Positions 36,267 through 45,323 are shown, numbered from the stretch's first letter. The stretch: 64,000 nt of DNA from Peribacillus simplex (GCF_030123325.1 NZ_CP126106.1:1454001-1518000), one strand, 5' to 3'. Translations and numbers: made by a program. The notes: generated by a model not told the origin, from the sequence alone.

Positions 36267-37472
36267 ATGGATACAGAAAAGATATTAAAGAATTTAGACA
36301 GGGTGACACCATTCTTTCAACCGATTTTCAGTGCAGATCAACATCAGGTAATCGGGTATGAAATTCTGGGGCGCTATGAGGAACAATCGGAATATAAAAG
36401 CCTTGGCCCTTTTTTTCACGATTCTGCAGTGCCGGAAGAGTATAGGGTGGAAGTGGATAATTACGTACTTGAAATTGCTTTGGAGAGAATAAAAGACTAT
36501 GGTGAAGATTTTCTTATCTTTATCAACAGAGATCCTAATTTGCTTATGCTGGATCATGGCGAAGAATTCATGGAGATTTTACATCGTCATTTTCAACCGG
36601 AGGAAATGCACCGGATCGTGCTGGAATTATCAGACACGATCAGTCCGGAAAACTTGGATCCTTTGCAGCATGTGCTTGCTTACTTCAGAACATATGGGAT
36701 TAAGATAGCTTTAGATCATTTAGGACAAGATACACAATTGGACCGAATCGCACAGATTTCTCCGAATATTTTAAAAGTTAACCTGGACCAGCTTCGCATT
36801 TCAGGTGGAGATGCCTATCAGGTCATCCTGTTTTCTCTAAGCATGCTTGCACGAAAAATCGGCGCCAATTTACTATTTGAGAACATTGAATCCGAATACC
36901 AGCTTCGTTTTGCATGGAAGAATGGGGGACGATATTATCAAGGGTATTTTTTGGCGAAACCGGAAGGCGAATTCATTAATAAAGATTTACTTCGTGAAAA
37001 ATTCCATCAAGAATGTCAGTCCTTCATTTCTTTAGAGACCAAGAAGCTTGAAGCCGTTTATCAAAAGACTTTGCAATTCAACGAGAATATGCAAAATTTC
37101 TTAAAACAGCAAAAGCGGAACGGCTCCCATGAAGAGTTTCTCGGTATTTTGGCGAAAAAGATGGATTCCGTATGTTTTCGGCTTTATATTTGTGATGAAG
37201 AGGGGTACCAAAAATCCCCCAATATCCTACATAAGGATGGGCAATGGTTAGTCCAGCCCAGTTATATGAATAAAAATTGGAGTTGGAGACCTTATTTTCT
37301 CGAAAATATCGTAAAGATGCGCAATGAGAAAAAAGGAAGACTATCCGATTTATACAGTGATATCGAAACGGGGGAAACGATACGGACCTTTTCATATCCC
37401 CTGAATAATAAGGAATACATTTTCTGTGATCTTTCTTATAGTTATTTATATGAAAATGAGGCACTATTATAA
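36267..37472 (+). CDS. ykuI: EAL-domain protein YkuI, probably a c-di-GMP receptor
   Basis: 401 residues matching YkuI: an EAL domain (about 1-255) and a C-terminal PAS-like domain (about 265-400, with NWSWRPYFLENIVKMRN). EAL motifs: EILGR (32-36), NRDPN, E120, D150-HLG instead of DDFG, and K170-V-N172 instead of KxD, so a metal-binding aspartate is replaced. B. subtilis YkuI binds c-di-GMP but shows no hydrolysis, so a receptor role is likely here too, and the extra substitution strengthens that view. It follows the SLC13-type gene and precedes a small membrane protein. Confidence 0.9.
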   Translation: MDTEKILKNLDRVTPFFQPIFSADQHQVIGYEILGRYEEQSEYKSLGPFFHDSAVPEEYRVEVDNYVLEIALERIKDYGEDFLIFINRDPNLLMLDHGEEFMEILHRHFQPEEMHRIVLELSDTISPENLDPLQHVLAYFRTYGIKIALDHLGQDTQLDRIAQISPNILKVNLDQLRISGGDAYQVILFSLSMLARKIGANLLFENIESEYQLRFAWKNGGRYYQGYFLAKPEGEFINKDLLREKFHQECQSFISLETKKLEAVYQKTLQFNENMQNFLKQQKRNGSHEEFLGILAKKMDSVCFRLYICDEEGYQKSPNILHKDGQWLVQPSYMNKNWSWRPYFLENIVKMRNEKKGRLSDLYSDIETGETIRTFSYPLNNKEYIFCDLSYSYLYENEALL

Positions 37473-37546
37473 AAACCGATTCATGAATATAATCGCTTTA
37501 AATGTGTAACGATAAGCAGAAATGATGCGCTTGGAGGAGACATATT

Positions 37547-37774
37547 TTGAGCACGTACATCTGGATTCTAATCATAATCATTACAATCATGGCATTATAT
37601 CTGCTCTTTTATACTTATTCTGTAGCAAGGGCACAGAAAGTGAAGGCCAGATATGATTCGACTATCGATGATTCAGTTAAAGAACATCCTTATTTAAAGA
37701 ACCCGGTATTCGTTTCCCTTTTCGTCGGGACGATTTTGGTTGCCGGTTTTATTTTTTACTATGCTTTTCGATAA
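37547..37774 (+). CDS. small membrane protein, function unknown
   Basis: 75 residues from a TTG at 37547, eight bases after GGAGGA. Two hydrophobic segments (about 5-24 and 53-73) flank a charged loop (KVKARYDSTIDDSVKEHPYLK), giving a hairpin topology. I recognise no family. It ends at a strong terminator and may be co-transcribed with ykuI 75 bp upstream. Confidence 0.65.
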   Translation: MSTYIWILIIIITIMALYLLFYTYSVARAQKVKARYDSTIDDSVKEHPYLKNPVFVSLFVGTILVAGFIFYYAFR

Positions 37775-37780
37775 TTCCGA

Positions 37781-37817
37781 GAAGGAGATTTCAATATCAT
37801 GAAATCTCCTTTTTTAT
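37781..37817 (+). terminator. intrinsic terminator
   Basis: AAGGAGATTTCA and TGAAATCTCCTT form a 12-bp perfect stem, followed by a T run. Confidence 0.9.
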
Positions 37818-37955
37818 TGTGAAGAATGGGTAATGGTATCAAGATATCCCGGAGAATTTGATTTTGTAGTTTGGCTTTGATTTTTACGGGTATTGAAAGG
37901 CATAGGCAAAAATCAGAACCATTAGGAGAAATTCTATAACAAGGAGATGATTGTA

Positions 37956-38441
37956 ATGAAGAAATATCTAGTTGCATGTCTTGCCAGTATCCTTTTATTT
38001 TTAAGTGGAGGGTTCACTGCTTCAGCGGAGGGTTTACATAGAGATGAAGTGCTATCTTTAGTGAAGGATGCCATGGAGAACCAGGGTTCGATCAGTGAGG
38101 AAGTACGTACTAAGGAAGCGATTGAAGGGAAGTTGGATAAACATTTCACGGGTGATTTCATCAAGAAGTTTGTCCAAGCGAATGTAGTGAAAGTCGATGG
38201 CGGTTATACCGCTTTTGGATCGGATTTCGCTCCGTATTATATCCCTTTTTTCAGTTACGACAAAAATACGGAAATTATATATGGGAAAAACGGTGATGTC
38301 ATTTATGTTCAGGAGGAACTCGGGGACACTGGGGACGGACCGGTATCGATGGAAAAACATGTTGAATCAGTTACTTTGAAAAAGGAAAATGACGTTTGGA
38401 AGGTAACGGATGTAAAGTATGAAAGTGATAAAATGAAATAA
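37956..38441 (+). CDS. secreted protein with DUF3993-like domain
   Basis: 161 residues from the ATG at 37956, nine bases after AAGGAG. A cleavable signal peptide (about 1-26, ending TASAEG) precedes a domain beginning LHRDEVLSLVKDAMENQGS and including LDKHFTGDFIKKFVQAN. This resembles a Bacillus-specific family that I recall as DUF3993; function unknown. The protein is probably released or wall-associated. It is convergent with the glutaredoxin-like gene across a shared terminator. Confidence 0.7.
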   Translation: MKKYLVACLASILLFLSGGFTASAEGLHRDEVLSLVKDAMENQGSISEEVRTKEAIEGKLDKHFTGDFIKKFVQANVVKVDGGYTAFGSDFAPYYIPFFSYDKNTEIIYGKNGDVIYVQEELGDTGDGPVSMEKHVESVTLKKENDVWKVTDVKYESDKMK

Positions 38442-38483
38442 GGCAAGTTTTTCAAAGTTGAAAAATATGGAGCTGAATGAAGA

Positions 38484-38520
38484 AGTCTAGAGGAGGTCAC
38501 TGCCTTCTCTAGACTTTTTT
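38484..38520. terminator. intrinsic terminator between convergent genes
   Basis: AGTCTAGAGGAGG and CCTTCTCTAGACT pair with one G-T/mismatch position; seven T residues follow on the plus strand. Confidence 0.85.
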
Positions 38521-38753
38521 TATATATCCAGTTCTTTTTTTATTTCGTCCAATTCAAAACCAACAATGGCTTTCCCATCGATGACGACCGTTGGTGTGGA
38601 ATAGGCGCCGTATTTATTCGTTAATTCTTTTCGGGCTTGTCCATCTGCTTTAATATCCTTTTCTTTGTAAACGACATTATTATCGTCAAAGAACATTTTC
38701 ATGATTTTGCAGGGAGGGCAATCAGGTTGGGTATATAGCGTAACGTCTTTCAT
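38520..38753 (-). CDS. glutaredoxin-like protein
   Basis: 77 residues with the redox motif CPPC near residue 12 (QPDCPPCKIMKMFF), the cis-proline in STPTVVID and the terminal helix. The length and a two-cysteine active site resemble NrdH/glutaredoxin-type small thiol-disulfide proteins. GGAGGATTGAA is directly before the ATG. The electron donor is not clear. No ribonucleotide reductase gene is nearby. Confidence 0.88.
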   Translation of the reverse strand: MKDVTLYTQPDCPPCKIMKMFFDDNNVVYKEKDIKADGQARKELTNKYGAYSTPTVVIDGKAIVGFELDEIKKELDI

Positions 38754-38843
38754 TTCAATCCTCCATATGCTTTTGGTAAGGTTTATTTTTCATTATAGAG
38801 GATGCCAGGACATTTGAATAGGAAAACACCCCAAGTACCCGTT

Positions 38844-39803
38844 CTACTTCCCTTTTTCCTGTTTTACCAGATAGTCAATCAATCCCATGGAACAAACGTT
38901 CAGGTCCATGGCGATGATTTCAAAAACAGGATGATCTGTGGTGATTCCTTTTTCGCCTAAATGAAAGGCGACTTCCGTGAAAATATTTTTACTGGTCGCT
39001 GCCACTCGTTCCTCAAAGCTTTTATATTCCCTGTATGCCGATTTGGCAGTCGCAACAAATTTAGGCAGCCAGTAATGAAGTTGTTTAAATACCTCGTTAG
39101 GGTTTTCGGAAACCCCATAATGGCCAAAATATATACGTTCGACGCCGATGCTCTCATACAAATCCGCTGCTGCAAGCATCGCTTCGGGGTTAAATTGGTT
39201 TGGCGATGTGGAAGGTAAGTAAAATTCCAGACCTTCTTCATCGAGTTCACGATAATAGATGCCTACGGTGTCACCTGAAAACATCCCTTTTGATACCGAA
39301 TCGAATATGCTTAAATGATGGTTTGCGTGTCCGGGAGTGTCATAAAAGGTCAACTTTGAATTATCACTTGTTTGCAGGGATTCCCGATCATGTTTAATCT
39401 GCATTCTTTCAAACGGAATAGGTAAAATCGGATCGAAAAGCTTGTTGAATTCTTCACCATAGACTGCTTTGGCCCCAGCAATCAAACGTGTTGGATCTTC
39501 TAGATGACGTGCACCTTTTGGATGGACGATCACTTTGGCGTTCGGGCAATGCTGTAAAAAAAGTCCAGCTCCACCTGCATGGTCCAAATGAATATGGGTA
39601 AGAATGATGTATGTAATATCTTCGAGGGCGATTCCCAAATGTTCGAGCCCCTTCATTAAGTGGGGGATGGAAGGGCTGGCGGAAGTTTCGACTAATGTGA
39701 TGTCTTCATCGGCAATTACATATGTACCTGTACGATTTCTTCTATCCAAATCAAAACCATCAATCAATGAAATGCGATAACCAAGTTCACTAATGTTTTG
39801 CAA
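38844..39803 (-). CDS. MBL-fold metallo-hydrolase
   Basis: 319 residues from a TTG at 39803, nine bases after GGGGGT. The metallo-beta-lactamase motif HIHLDHAGG lies near residue 70, followed by the second metal ligand in TPGHANHHLS and the bridging aspartate in FSGDTVG. The C-terminal helical extension (about 210-319) is typical of the large family of uncharacterised Bacillus hydrolases related to glyoxalase II. The substrate is unknown. Confidence 0.87.
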   Translation of the reverse strand: MQNISELGYRISLIDGFDLDRRNRTGTYVIADEDITLVETSASPSIPHLMKGLEHLGIALEDITYIILTHIHLDHAGGAGLFLQHCPNAKVIVHPKGARHLEDPTRLIAGAKAVYGEEFNKLFDPILPIPFERMQIKHDRESLQTSDNSKLTFYDTPGHANHHLSIFDSVSKGMFSGDTVGIYYRELDEEGLEFYLPSTSPNQFNPEAMLAAADLYESIGVERIYFGHYGVSENPNEVFKQLHYWLPKFVATAKSAYREYKSFEERVAATSKNIFTEVAFHLGEKGITTDHPVFEIIAMDLNVCSMGLIDYLVKQEKGK

Positions 39804-39986
39804 CAGAATCTACCCCCAAAAAATTTTTCATGTACAAAATCCATTCCTTATTTTATTCTGTTAATAGTGCCATGTAAAGAATGAAGTTTTAAATTATTCT
39901 GAATTTATTTCAGCGTGGCTACTGGATAGAAAAGTATGGTATAGTGAAACCTATCGAAAAGGTTTTATTCAGAAAGGAGAGGGAGT

Positions 39987-40226
39987 ATGTCTCAATTACA
40001 GGGCATCCTTACCAGATTGAAAAGTCTTCAAGAGCAAGCGAAGGAATCTGAATCTGCTCAACGTTTTTTTGAAATAGATGGTGTGAAAAAGTGCCAGGTT
40101 ACATATTTCAGCAAAACAGAAATGTTCGAGCTTGAAGTATACAGTGATAAAGGGAAATCATCCAAATATCAATTCGATAATATTGATATGATTACCATTG
40201 AAATCTTTGATCTTCTTCAATCTTAA
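39987..40226 (+). CDS. ykuJ: YkuJ family protein
   Basis: 79 residues, matching the length and wording of YkuJ: MSQLQGILTRLKSLQEQAKE at the start and FDNIDMITIEIFDLLQS at the end. A small alpha/beta protein of unknown function. AGAAAGGAGAGGGAGT precedes the ATG. In B. subtilis it is followed by ykuK, which is absent here, then ykzF and ykuL (darB). Confidence 0.88.
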   Translation: MSQLQGILTRLKSLQEQAKESESAQRFFEIDGVKKCQVTYFSKTEMFELEVYSDKGKSSKYQFDNIDMITIEIFDLLQS

Positions 40227-40236
40227 AAAAATCACG

Positions 40237-40268
40237 AAAAGCCGCCCTCCTTTGGAAGCGGCTTTTTT
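40237..40268 (+). terminator. intrinsic terminator of ykuJ
   Basis: AAAAGCCGC and GCGGCTTTT pair and run into a T tract. Confidence 0.85.
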
Positions 40269-40322
40269 ATTGTGAATGAAGCAGTGAAATTTACACATCT
40301 TATTAATTGGAGGGATGTAAAA

Positions 40323-40469
40323 ATGAAAAATCCAATGGTAATATGCCCAGCATGCGGTGAGGAAAGGGAAATGGATAATGTATTAACGGCACAATCCAAC
40401 CAAAATGTGATTTATCAATGCCCGGAATGCGGTTTTAAACAGGTTAACATCAAAACTAGTAAAGGCTAA
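40323..40469 (+). CDS. small zinc-ribbon protein
   Basis: 48 residues from the ATG at 40323, eight bases after GGAGGG. Two CPxC knuckles (ICPACGEE near residue 7 and CPECGF near 34) about 25 residues apart form a treble-type zinc ribbon. Such proteins often bind nucleic acids or assist metalloproteins; the role is unknown. It lies in the place of ykuK/ykzF between ykuJ and darB. Confidence 0.7.
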   Translation: MKNPMVICPACGEEREMDNVLTAQSNQNVIYQCPECGFKQVNIKTSKG

Positions 40470-40591
40470 AGATCTCTTGTGGAAATCCCGCCGTTTGGGA
40501 TTTTATTGGTCTAGGAATGAGCCTTTTCTGCTTACATATGTTAAACTATAGAAAGAGCTGTATATAAAAACATATGGTAAGGGGTTTTAAC

Positions 40592-41032
40592 ATGATCGGT
40601 ACTCATGATGGGGATTTATTGGAATCCAGCGTTAAAGACTTAATGATTTCTTCTGAACGCGTGGCCCACGTGCAGGTAACCAATAATTTAGAACATGCAC
40701 TATTGGTATTAACAAAGAGCGGTTATACGGCCATTCCTGTGTTAGATCCGATGTATAAACTGCATGGTTTAATTAGCACACCAGTCATTCTTGATTCAAT
40801 CTTGGGACTGGAACGAATTGAATTTGATAATCTTGAGAATAAAAAAGTTTCCGAAATAATGAATATAGAAATACCTCGCCTGCATATTGAAGATACATTG
40901 ACCAAGGGAGTTGAATTGTTGATTGATCATCCTTTTGTCTGTGTGGAGAATGACGAACATGTATTTGAAGGTATCTTAACGAGAAGAGCAATCCTAAAAA
41001 AGGTATTTAAACAAAATACACCCGATAAATAA
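40592..41032 (+). CDS. darB: c-di-AMP receptor DarB (YkuL), paired CBS domains
   Basis: 146 residues from the ATG at 40592, seven bases after AAGGGG. The protein is two CBS motifs: HVQVTNNLEHALLVLTKSGY followed by TAIPVLDP, then IPRLHIEDTLTKGVELLI followed by FVCVENDEHVFEGILTRR. It matches B. subtilis DarB closely. DarB binds c-di-AMP and, when free of it, stimulates Rel (the (p)ppGpp synthetase) and pyruvate carboxylase. The potassium gating protein KtrC, another c-di-AMP target, lies 5.5 kb downstream. Confidence 0.92.
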   Translation: MIGTHDGDLLESSVKDLMISSERVAHVQVTNNLEHALLVLTKSGYTAIPVLDPMYKLHGLISTPVILDSILGLERIEFDNLENKKVSEIMNIEIPRLHIEDTLTKGVELLIDHPFVCVENDEHVFEGILTRRAILKKVFKQNTPDK

Positions 41033-41062
41033 GTAAGGCATAAAATGATGGTTAACCTCAAG

Positions 41063-41086
41063 ACTCGCCAGTTGGCGAGTTTTCTT
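41063..41086 (+). terminator. intrinsic terminator of darB
   Basis: ACTCGCC and GGCGAGT pair across AGTT and are followed by TTTCTTGTTTTT. Confidence 0.75.
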
Positions 41087-41159
41087 GTTTTTACATATTT
41101 GATCCAGCTAGTGGTAAAGTCTATAAACAGTAAGGGTCTATTAGGGGAGGATGCCGAAA

Positions 41160-42665
41160 TTGGGCCAAGAAGTGAATAGTGCAAAGGTGCAGAATAAAAA
41201 ATTGAGACGTCCCTTCATATTAGCTGCCATCATGTTGGCTATGTTTATGAACGCTATAGAAGGAACGATCGTTTCGACGGCAATGCCAGCCATTGTAAGT
41301 GATTTAGGCGGTTTTTCACTTTACAGCTGGGTGTTTTCAGGTTATTTGCTAATGAACGCGGTAACAGTCTTGATATATGGAAAGCTATCGGATATTCTCG
41401 GGAGAAAACCTGTTTTATTATTTGGAATCATTGTTTTTTTAATTGGCTCCCTTCTTTGCGGCTTTGCAGATTCCATGACGGAACTCATCATATATCGCTT
41501 TATACAAGGTTTTGGGGCGGGGGCTGTAGCTCCTGTAGCTTCGACAATTGTTGGTGATATTTATAAAAATGAAGAGAGGGCACGCGTTCAAGGGTATCTA
41601 TCGAGCGTGTGGGGCATTTCGGCTGTCATGGGGCCAGCTTTGGGCGGCTTGCTTGTTGAATCCCTGACTTGGAAGCTTGTCTTCTGGGTAAATATCCCTT
41701 TGGGCTTATTATCTTTTATTGGGATTTGGTTTTTCCTTCATGAAAATATCGAAAAGAAAAAACGTGATATCGATTACCTAGGTGCAACGCTATTGACGTT
41801 ATCCATATCTACTCTAATGGTGATACTCGTAGAAGGAGGAGTGAAATGGTCATGGGCTTCAGCTCCGGTCATTTCCTTGGCATCAGTGGCCATCATCACC
41901 TTTATCTTATTCATTCTTCAGGAAAAGAAAGCGGCCGAACCGATGATGCCATTTGAAATTTGGCAGGAGCGTTCCATTCTGATTGCCAATCTCGTATCCC
42001 TGACGACAGGGGTGATGATGATCGGATTATCAAGTTTCCTCCCTACATTCGTTCAGGGCGTGATGGAGCGTTCGCCTACGGTAGCTGGTTTTACATTGAC
42101 AGCCATGTCTATTGGCTGGCCGATCGCATCAATGGTCTCTGGCAGGTTATTGATGAAAATAGGATTCAAATCAACCTCCCTCCTTGGAGGGTGTTCATTG
42201 ATTGTTGGGAGCTTGATCCTAGTGTGGATGAAGCCGGAAGCTGGGCCCCTCATTGCTGCCATGGGATCCTTCTTTGTCGGTGTAGGCATGGGCTTGACTT
42301 CTACCTCATTCATTGTCGTCATTCAAAAAACCGTCAGCTGGGAACGAAGGGGCATTGCGACAGCTTCCAATATGTTCATGCGTAATTTAGGAAATACTGT
42401 AGGTGCTGCATTACTTGGAGGAATCATGAATATGAGGCTTCAAGCCTACTTGAACGAGCATGCGCCGGCTGGCTCGGGAGTGACGATAGATACGGCAAAT
42501 AAACTGTTGAACAGTGAAGAACGCATGTCGCTTCCTGAAAATGTGGTGCATGCATTACAGGAAGGACTTACATTGTCATTACAGACGATTTATCTCATTG
42601 TTCTAGTCTTCTCTGTAATCAGCTTCCTGTTACTTACGAGACTAAGAAAGAATAAGAAGGCATAG
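41160..42665 (+). CDS. MFS drug transporter, DHA2 (14-segment) type
   Basis: 501 residues. The ATG at 41151 touches GGGGAGG and cannot be served by it; the TTG at 41160 has a nine-base spacing and is preferred. Fourteen membrane segments. First-segment motif NAIEGTIVSTAMPAIVSDLG, loop motif GKLSDILGRKPV, and segment-five motif WGISAVMGPALGGLLVE (antiporter motif C, GxxxGPxxGG) define proton-driven multidrug efflux proteins. The substrate is unknown. It is absent between ykuL and ccpC in B. subtilis, so it is probably an insertion here. Confidence 0.9.
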   Translation: MGQEVNSAKVQNKKLRRPFILAAIMLAMFMNAIEGTIVSTAMPAIVSDLGGFSLYSWVFSGYLLMNAVTVLIYGKLSDILGRKPVLLFGIIVFLIGSLLCGFADSMTELIIYRFIQGFGAGAVAPVASTIVGDIYKNEERARVQGYLSSVWGISAVMGPALGGLLVESLTWKLVFWVNIPLGLLSFIGIWFFLHENIEKKKRDIDYLGATLLTLSISTLMVILVEGGVKWSWASAPVISLASVAIITFILFILQEKKAAEPMMPFEIWQERSILIANLVSLTTGVMMIGLSSFLPTFVQGVMERSPTVAGFTLTAMSIGWPIASMVSGRLLMKIGFKSTSLLGGCSLIVGSLILVWMKPEAGPLIAAMGSFFVGVGMGLTSTSFIVVIQKTVSWERRGIATASNMFMRNLGNTVGAALLGGIMNMRLQAYLNEHAPAGSGVTIDTANKLLNSEERMSLPENVVHALQEGLTLSLQTIYLIVLVFSVISFLLLTRLRKNKKA

Positions 42666-42667
42666 GG

Positions 42668-42702
42668 AAAAAAGGCAGACTCTTTAATTGGAGTTTGCCT
42701 TT
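42668..42702. terminator. intrinsic terminator between convergent genes
   Basis: AAAGGCAGACTC pairs with GGAGTTTGCCTTT (one G-T pair); A and T runs flank it on both strands. Confidence 0.75.
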
Positions 42703-42706
42703 GTAT

Positions 42707-43443
42707 TTAAGGGAACGCGACCCTGATGACCAATTGAATCAACAATGCGACCGTAACCGAATGTAAAATGAATTTCAATTGTCGAGTCGAGATTTTTTGC
42801 GCCACACGCAAGGCCAGCTGTGATCCGATAAGGGAACCGATCGTGTAATAAATGGCAATCCCCCATGCAATGTTACCGGCAATGAAATAGGTAATGGATG
42901 CAGCTGTACAGCTAATGAAAGTTTGGAATCTAGTAAAGGCCAGGGATTGAAGGTAGGTGGCACCATTTCTTAAAAAGGTATACATGAGCATGGTTGCCTG
43001 TCCGGGTCCGAACATTCCATCATAGACACTGATTCCGAATAGGGATGGATAAACTTTTTTTGGGAGATGCCAATCCGATTATCGGAAGGTTTCGGTTTTT
43101 TTATGAAATTCATGATCAAAGCGACAGTCAAGAGACAGATGGCTAACAAATTCATTGCCTTCTCAGAGAATGAATTAGCAAGCAGGCCACCACATAAGCC
43201 ACCAAAAAGGGCGAATGGGATTAACTGGAGGGCATCTTTCAACTTTAGCTGTTTTTTCTTGAATAAAATATAAAAGCAAGAAAAAGAAGAAAACATATTG
43301 GAAAATTTGACTGAACCAATAACCTGGTGTATGGGTAAACCTATCAAAAGAAGGGATGGCATTCCGATAAGGCCGCCGCTCCCTGCCAATGTGCCGACAA
43401 AGGATGCCGCAAAACCGATGACAAGCAGTAAAATGATCGTCAA
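42707..43443 (-). pseudogene. TSUP (TauE/SafE) family permease, single frameshift
   Basis: Two overlapping frames together make a complete TSUP sulfite/organosulfonate exporter-type protein of about 245 residues. The first part starts at a TTG at 43443 (site GGGGTGA) with FAASFVGTLAGSGGLIGMPS. The second part continues with FGISVYDGMFGPGQATMLMY to a stop at 42707. The junction is a run of seven T on the plus strand (43055-43061), read as CAA AAA AAG; one extra A, or a -1 ribosomal slip on A-AAA-AAG, restores the protein. It may be a new pseudogene, an assembly error in the homopolymer, or programmed frameshifting. Divergent from ccpC. Confidence 0.8.
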
Positions 43444-43556
43444 AGCATATTCACCCCGTTTCTTTTCTCTTGTATTATAAGCCGACTTTGTTGATAATAA
43501 AATTTAAATAAATTAAATCATCATGATAAGAATTAATTATCAAGAGGTTGGTGTGT

Positions 43557-44441
43557 ATGTCATTTTCAGAATTTCATTTATTATCCGTGCTTGCTCAGGA
43601 AATGAATATGAGAAAAGCAGCTGAGCGGTTGTTCGTTTCCCAGCCGGCTTTATCACAGCGTTTACAATCCATAGAAAAGGATTGGGGATCGAGACTGTTT
43701 GTGCGTTCACAAAAAGGGCTGTCACTGACGCCTGCAGGTGAAGCGGTAATCCGACTGGCCAATGAGGTTATCGAAAAAGAAGAAAAGGTCAGGGAAAGTA
43801 TTCAAGCTATGGACCATGAAGTATATGGGACTTTGAAAATAGCCTGTGCTTCAATTGTCGGTCAAAATTGGCTGCCGCAAGTATTGAAAAAGTTCGTTCA
43901 AAAATATCCGTATGCCAAAATTTCCTTAATCACTGGCTGGAGCAGTGAAATTTTAAAGTCTTTGTATGAAGGACAGGTGCATATTGGCATCATAAGGGGA
44001 GCTCCGGATTGGAAAGGGGTAAAACAGCATTTATTTACGGATATGCTTTATTTGGTGGATACTGAAATGAAGGAACTGAATCAAGTGTTCGAAACGGACC
44101 GGCCATTCATTCAGTTTAAAAGCGATTCGAATTATTATCAGGAAATCCAGGACTGGTGGCATCGGCAATTTAAAACGACACCAAAAAACACCATTGTCGT
44201 GGATCAAATCGAAACATGCAAACAAATGGTGTTCAATGGCATAGGATATGCAATCCTGCCAGCCATCACTTTACATGATAAAGATACGAATGTTTTTAAA
44301 ATACCTCTACTGGATGGGCATAACCACTCAATCGAACGAGATACATGGCTTTGCGGCTATGAATCTGCCTTCCAGTTAAAGCAAGTGCAAGCATTCACGG
44401 AAGTGGTGAAAGAGCATATTCGTGACCAAGGAATGTTATAG
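43557..44441 (+). CDS. ccpC: LysR-type regulator CcpC
   Basis: 294 residues from the ATG at 43557, nine bases after AGAGG. N-terminal helix-turn-helix MNMRKAAERLFVSQPALSQR, then a periplasmic-binding-like effector domain with LITGWSSEILKSLYEGQVHI and FIQFKSDSNYYQEIQDWW. It matches B. subtilis CcpC, which represses citZ and citB and responds to citrate. It lies between ykuL and dapH, the B. subtilis position. The 113-bp gap to the divergent TSUP gene should carry its promoter. Confidence 0.9.
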   Translation: MSFSEFHLLSVLAQEMNMRKAAERLFVSQPALSQRLQSIEKDWGSRLFVRSQKGLSLTPAGEAVIRLANEVIEKEEKVRESIQAMDHEVYGTLKIACASIVGQNWLPQVLKKFVQKYPYAKISLITGWSSEILKSLYEGQVHIGIIRGAPDWKGVKQHLFTDMLYLVDTEMKELNQVFETDRPFIQFKSDSNYYQEIQDWWHRQFKTTPKNTIVVDQIETCKQMVFNGIGYAILPAITLHDKDTNVFKIPLLDGHNHSIERDTWLCGYESAFQLKQVQAFTEVVKEHIRDQGML

Positions 44442-44564
44442 GTCCGCTGAAAAAATGTCAATAGCGGAGAATAATATATAAGAGTGACATTCAACTTGTC
44501 TTGCCGGCAGTTGTCTGGTAAATTTAAAACGAGTAATGATACATAATTAGGAGGTTTACCAGGA

Positions 44565-45275
44565 ATGAATAAAATGGATGCAAACGAAATTATTTCTTTT
44601 ATCTCAAATAGTAAAAAAGCTACACCTGTAAAGGTATATGTCAAAGGCGATTTAGAAGGCATGGATTTTGGTCCAGCTTCTAAAACTTTCATAACAGGAA
44701 ATACAGGTGTCGTATTCGGTGAGTGGTCTGAAGTCGAGGAAGCAATCAAGGCAGCAGGAACAAAAATCGAGGATTATGTAGTTGAAAATGATCGCCGTAA
44801 CTCTGCCATTCCTTTATTGGACCTAAAAGGCATCAAAGCCCGTATCGAGCCTGGCGCAATAATCCGTGACCAAGTATCCATTGGAGACAACGCAGTCATC
44901 ATGATGGGTGCATCAATCAATATTGGTTCTGTCATCGGTGAAGGCACAATGATCGACATGAACGCAATACTGGGCGGTCGTGCAACAGTGGGTAAAAACT
45001 GTCACGTAGGTGCAGGTGCCGTTTTAGCGGGTGTCATCGAGCCGCCTTCCGCACAACCGGTCATTTTGGAAGATGATGTTTTAATCGGAGCCAATGCGGT
45101 CGTATTAGAAGGTGTGAAAATCGGTCAGGGTTCAGTTGTGGCGGCTGGTGCAGTTGTAACGAAAGACGTTCCTCCTTACTCCGTGGCTGCTGGTATACCG
45201 GCGAGGGTCATTAAACAAATTGACGAAAAAACAAAATCAAAAACAGAAATCATGCAAGAACTTCGTCAACTTTAA
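44565..45275 (+). CDS. dapH: tetrahydrodipicolinate N-acetyltransferase
   Basis: 236 residues. The first 85 residues (MDANEIISFISNSKKATPVK, EDYVVENDRRNSAIP) are family-specific; the rest is a left-handed beta-helix of hexapeptide repeats (IGDNAVIMMGASINIGSVIG onwards), the trimeric acyltransferase fold. It acetylates tetrahydrodipicolinate in the acetylase branch of diaminopimelate and lysine synthesis. GGAGG lies ten bases before the ATG. It forms an operon with dapL. Confidence 0.96.
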   Translation: MNKMDANEIISFISNSKKATPVKVYVKGDLEGMDFGPASKTFITGNTGVVFGEWSEVEEAIKAAGTKIEDYVVENDRRNSAIPLLDLKGIKARIEPGAIIRDQVSIGDNAVIMMGASINIGSVIGEGTMIDMNAILGGRATVGKNCHVGAGAVLAGVIEPPSAQPVILEDDVLIGANAVVLEGVKIGQGSVVAAGAVVTKDVPPYSVAAGIPARVIKQIDEKTKSKTEIMQELRQL

Positions 45276-45297
45276 TTTCTTTAGTGAATATTGCCTG

Positions 45298-45323
45298 AAG
45301 CGTGGATAAATATATCCACGCTT
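45298..45323 (+). promoter_or_regulatory. hairpin in the dapH-dapL gap
   Basis: AAGCGTGGATA and TATCCACGCTT form an 11-bp perfect stem with an AATA loop, 20 bp before dapL. The following T tract is poor, so it may set mRNA stability or partial termination rather than full termination. Confidence 0.5.
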
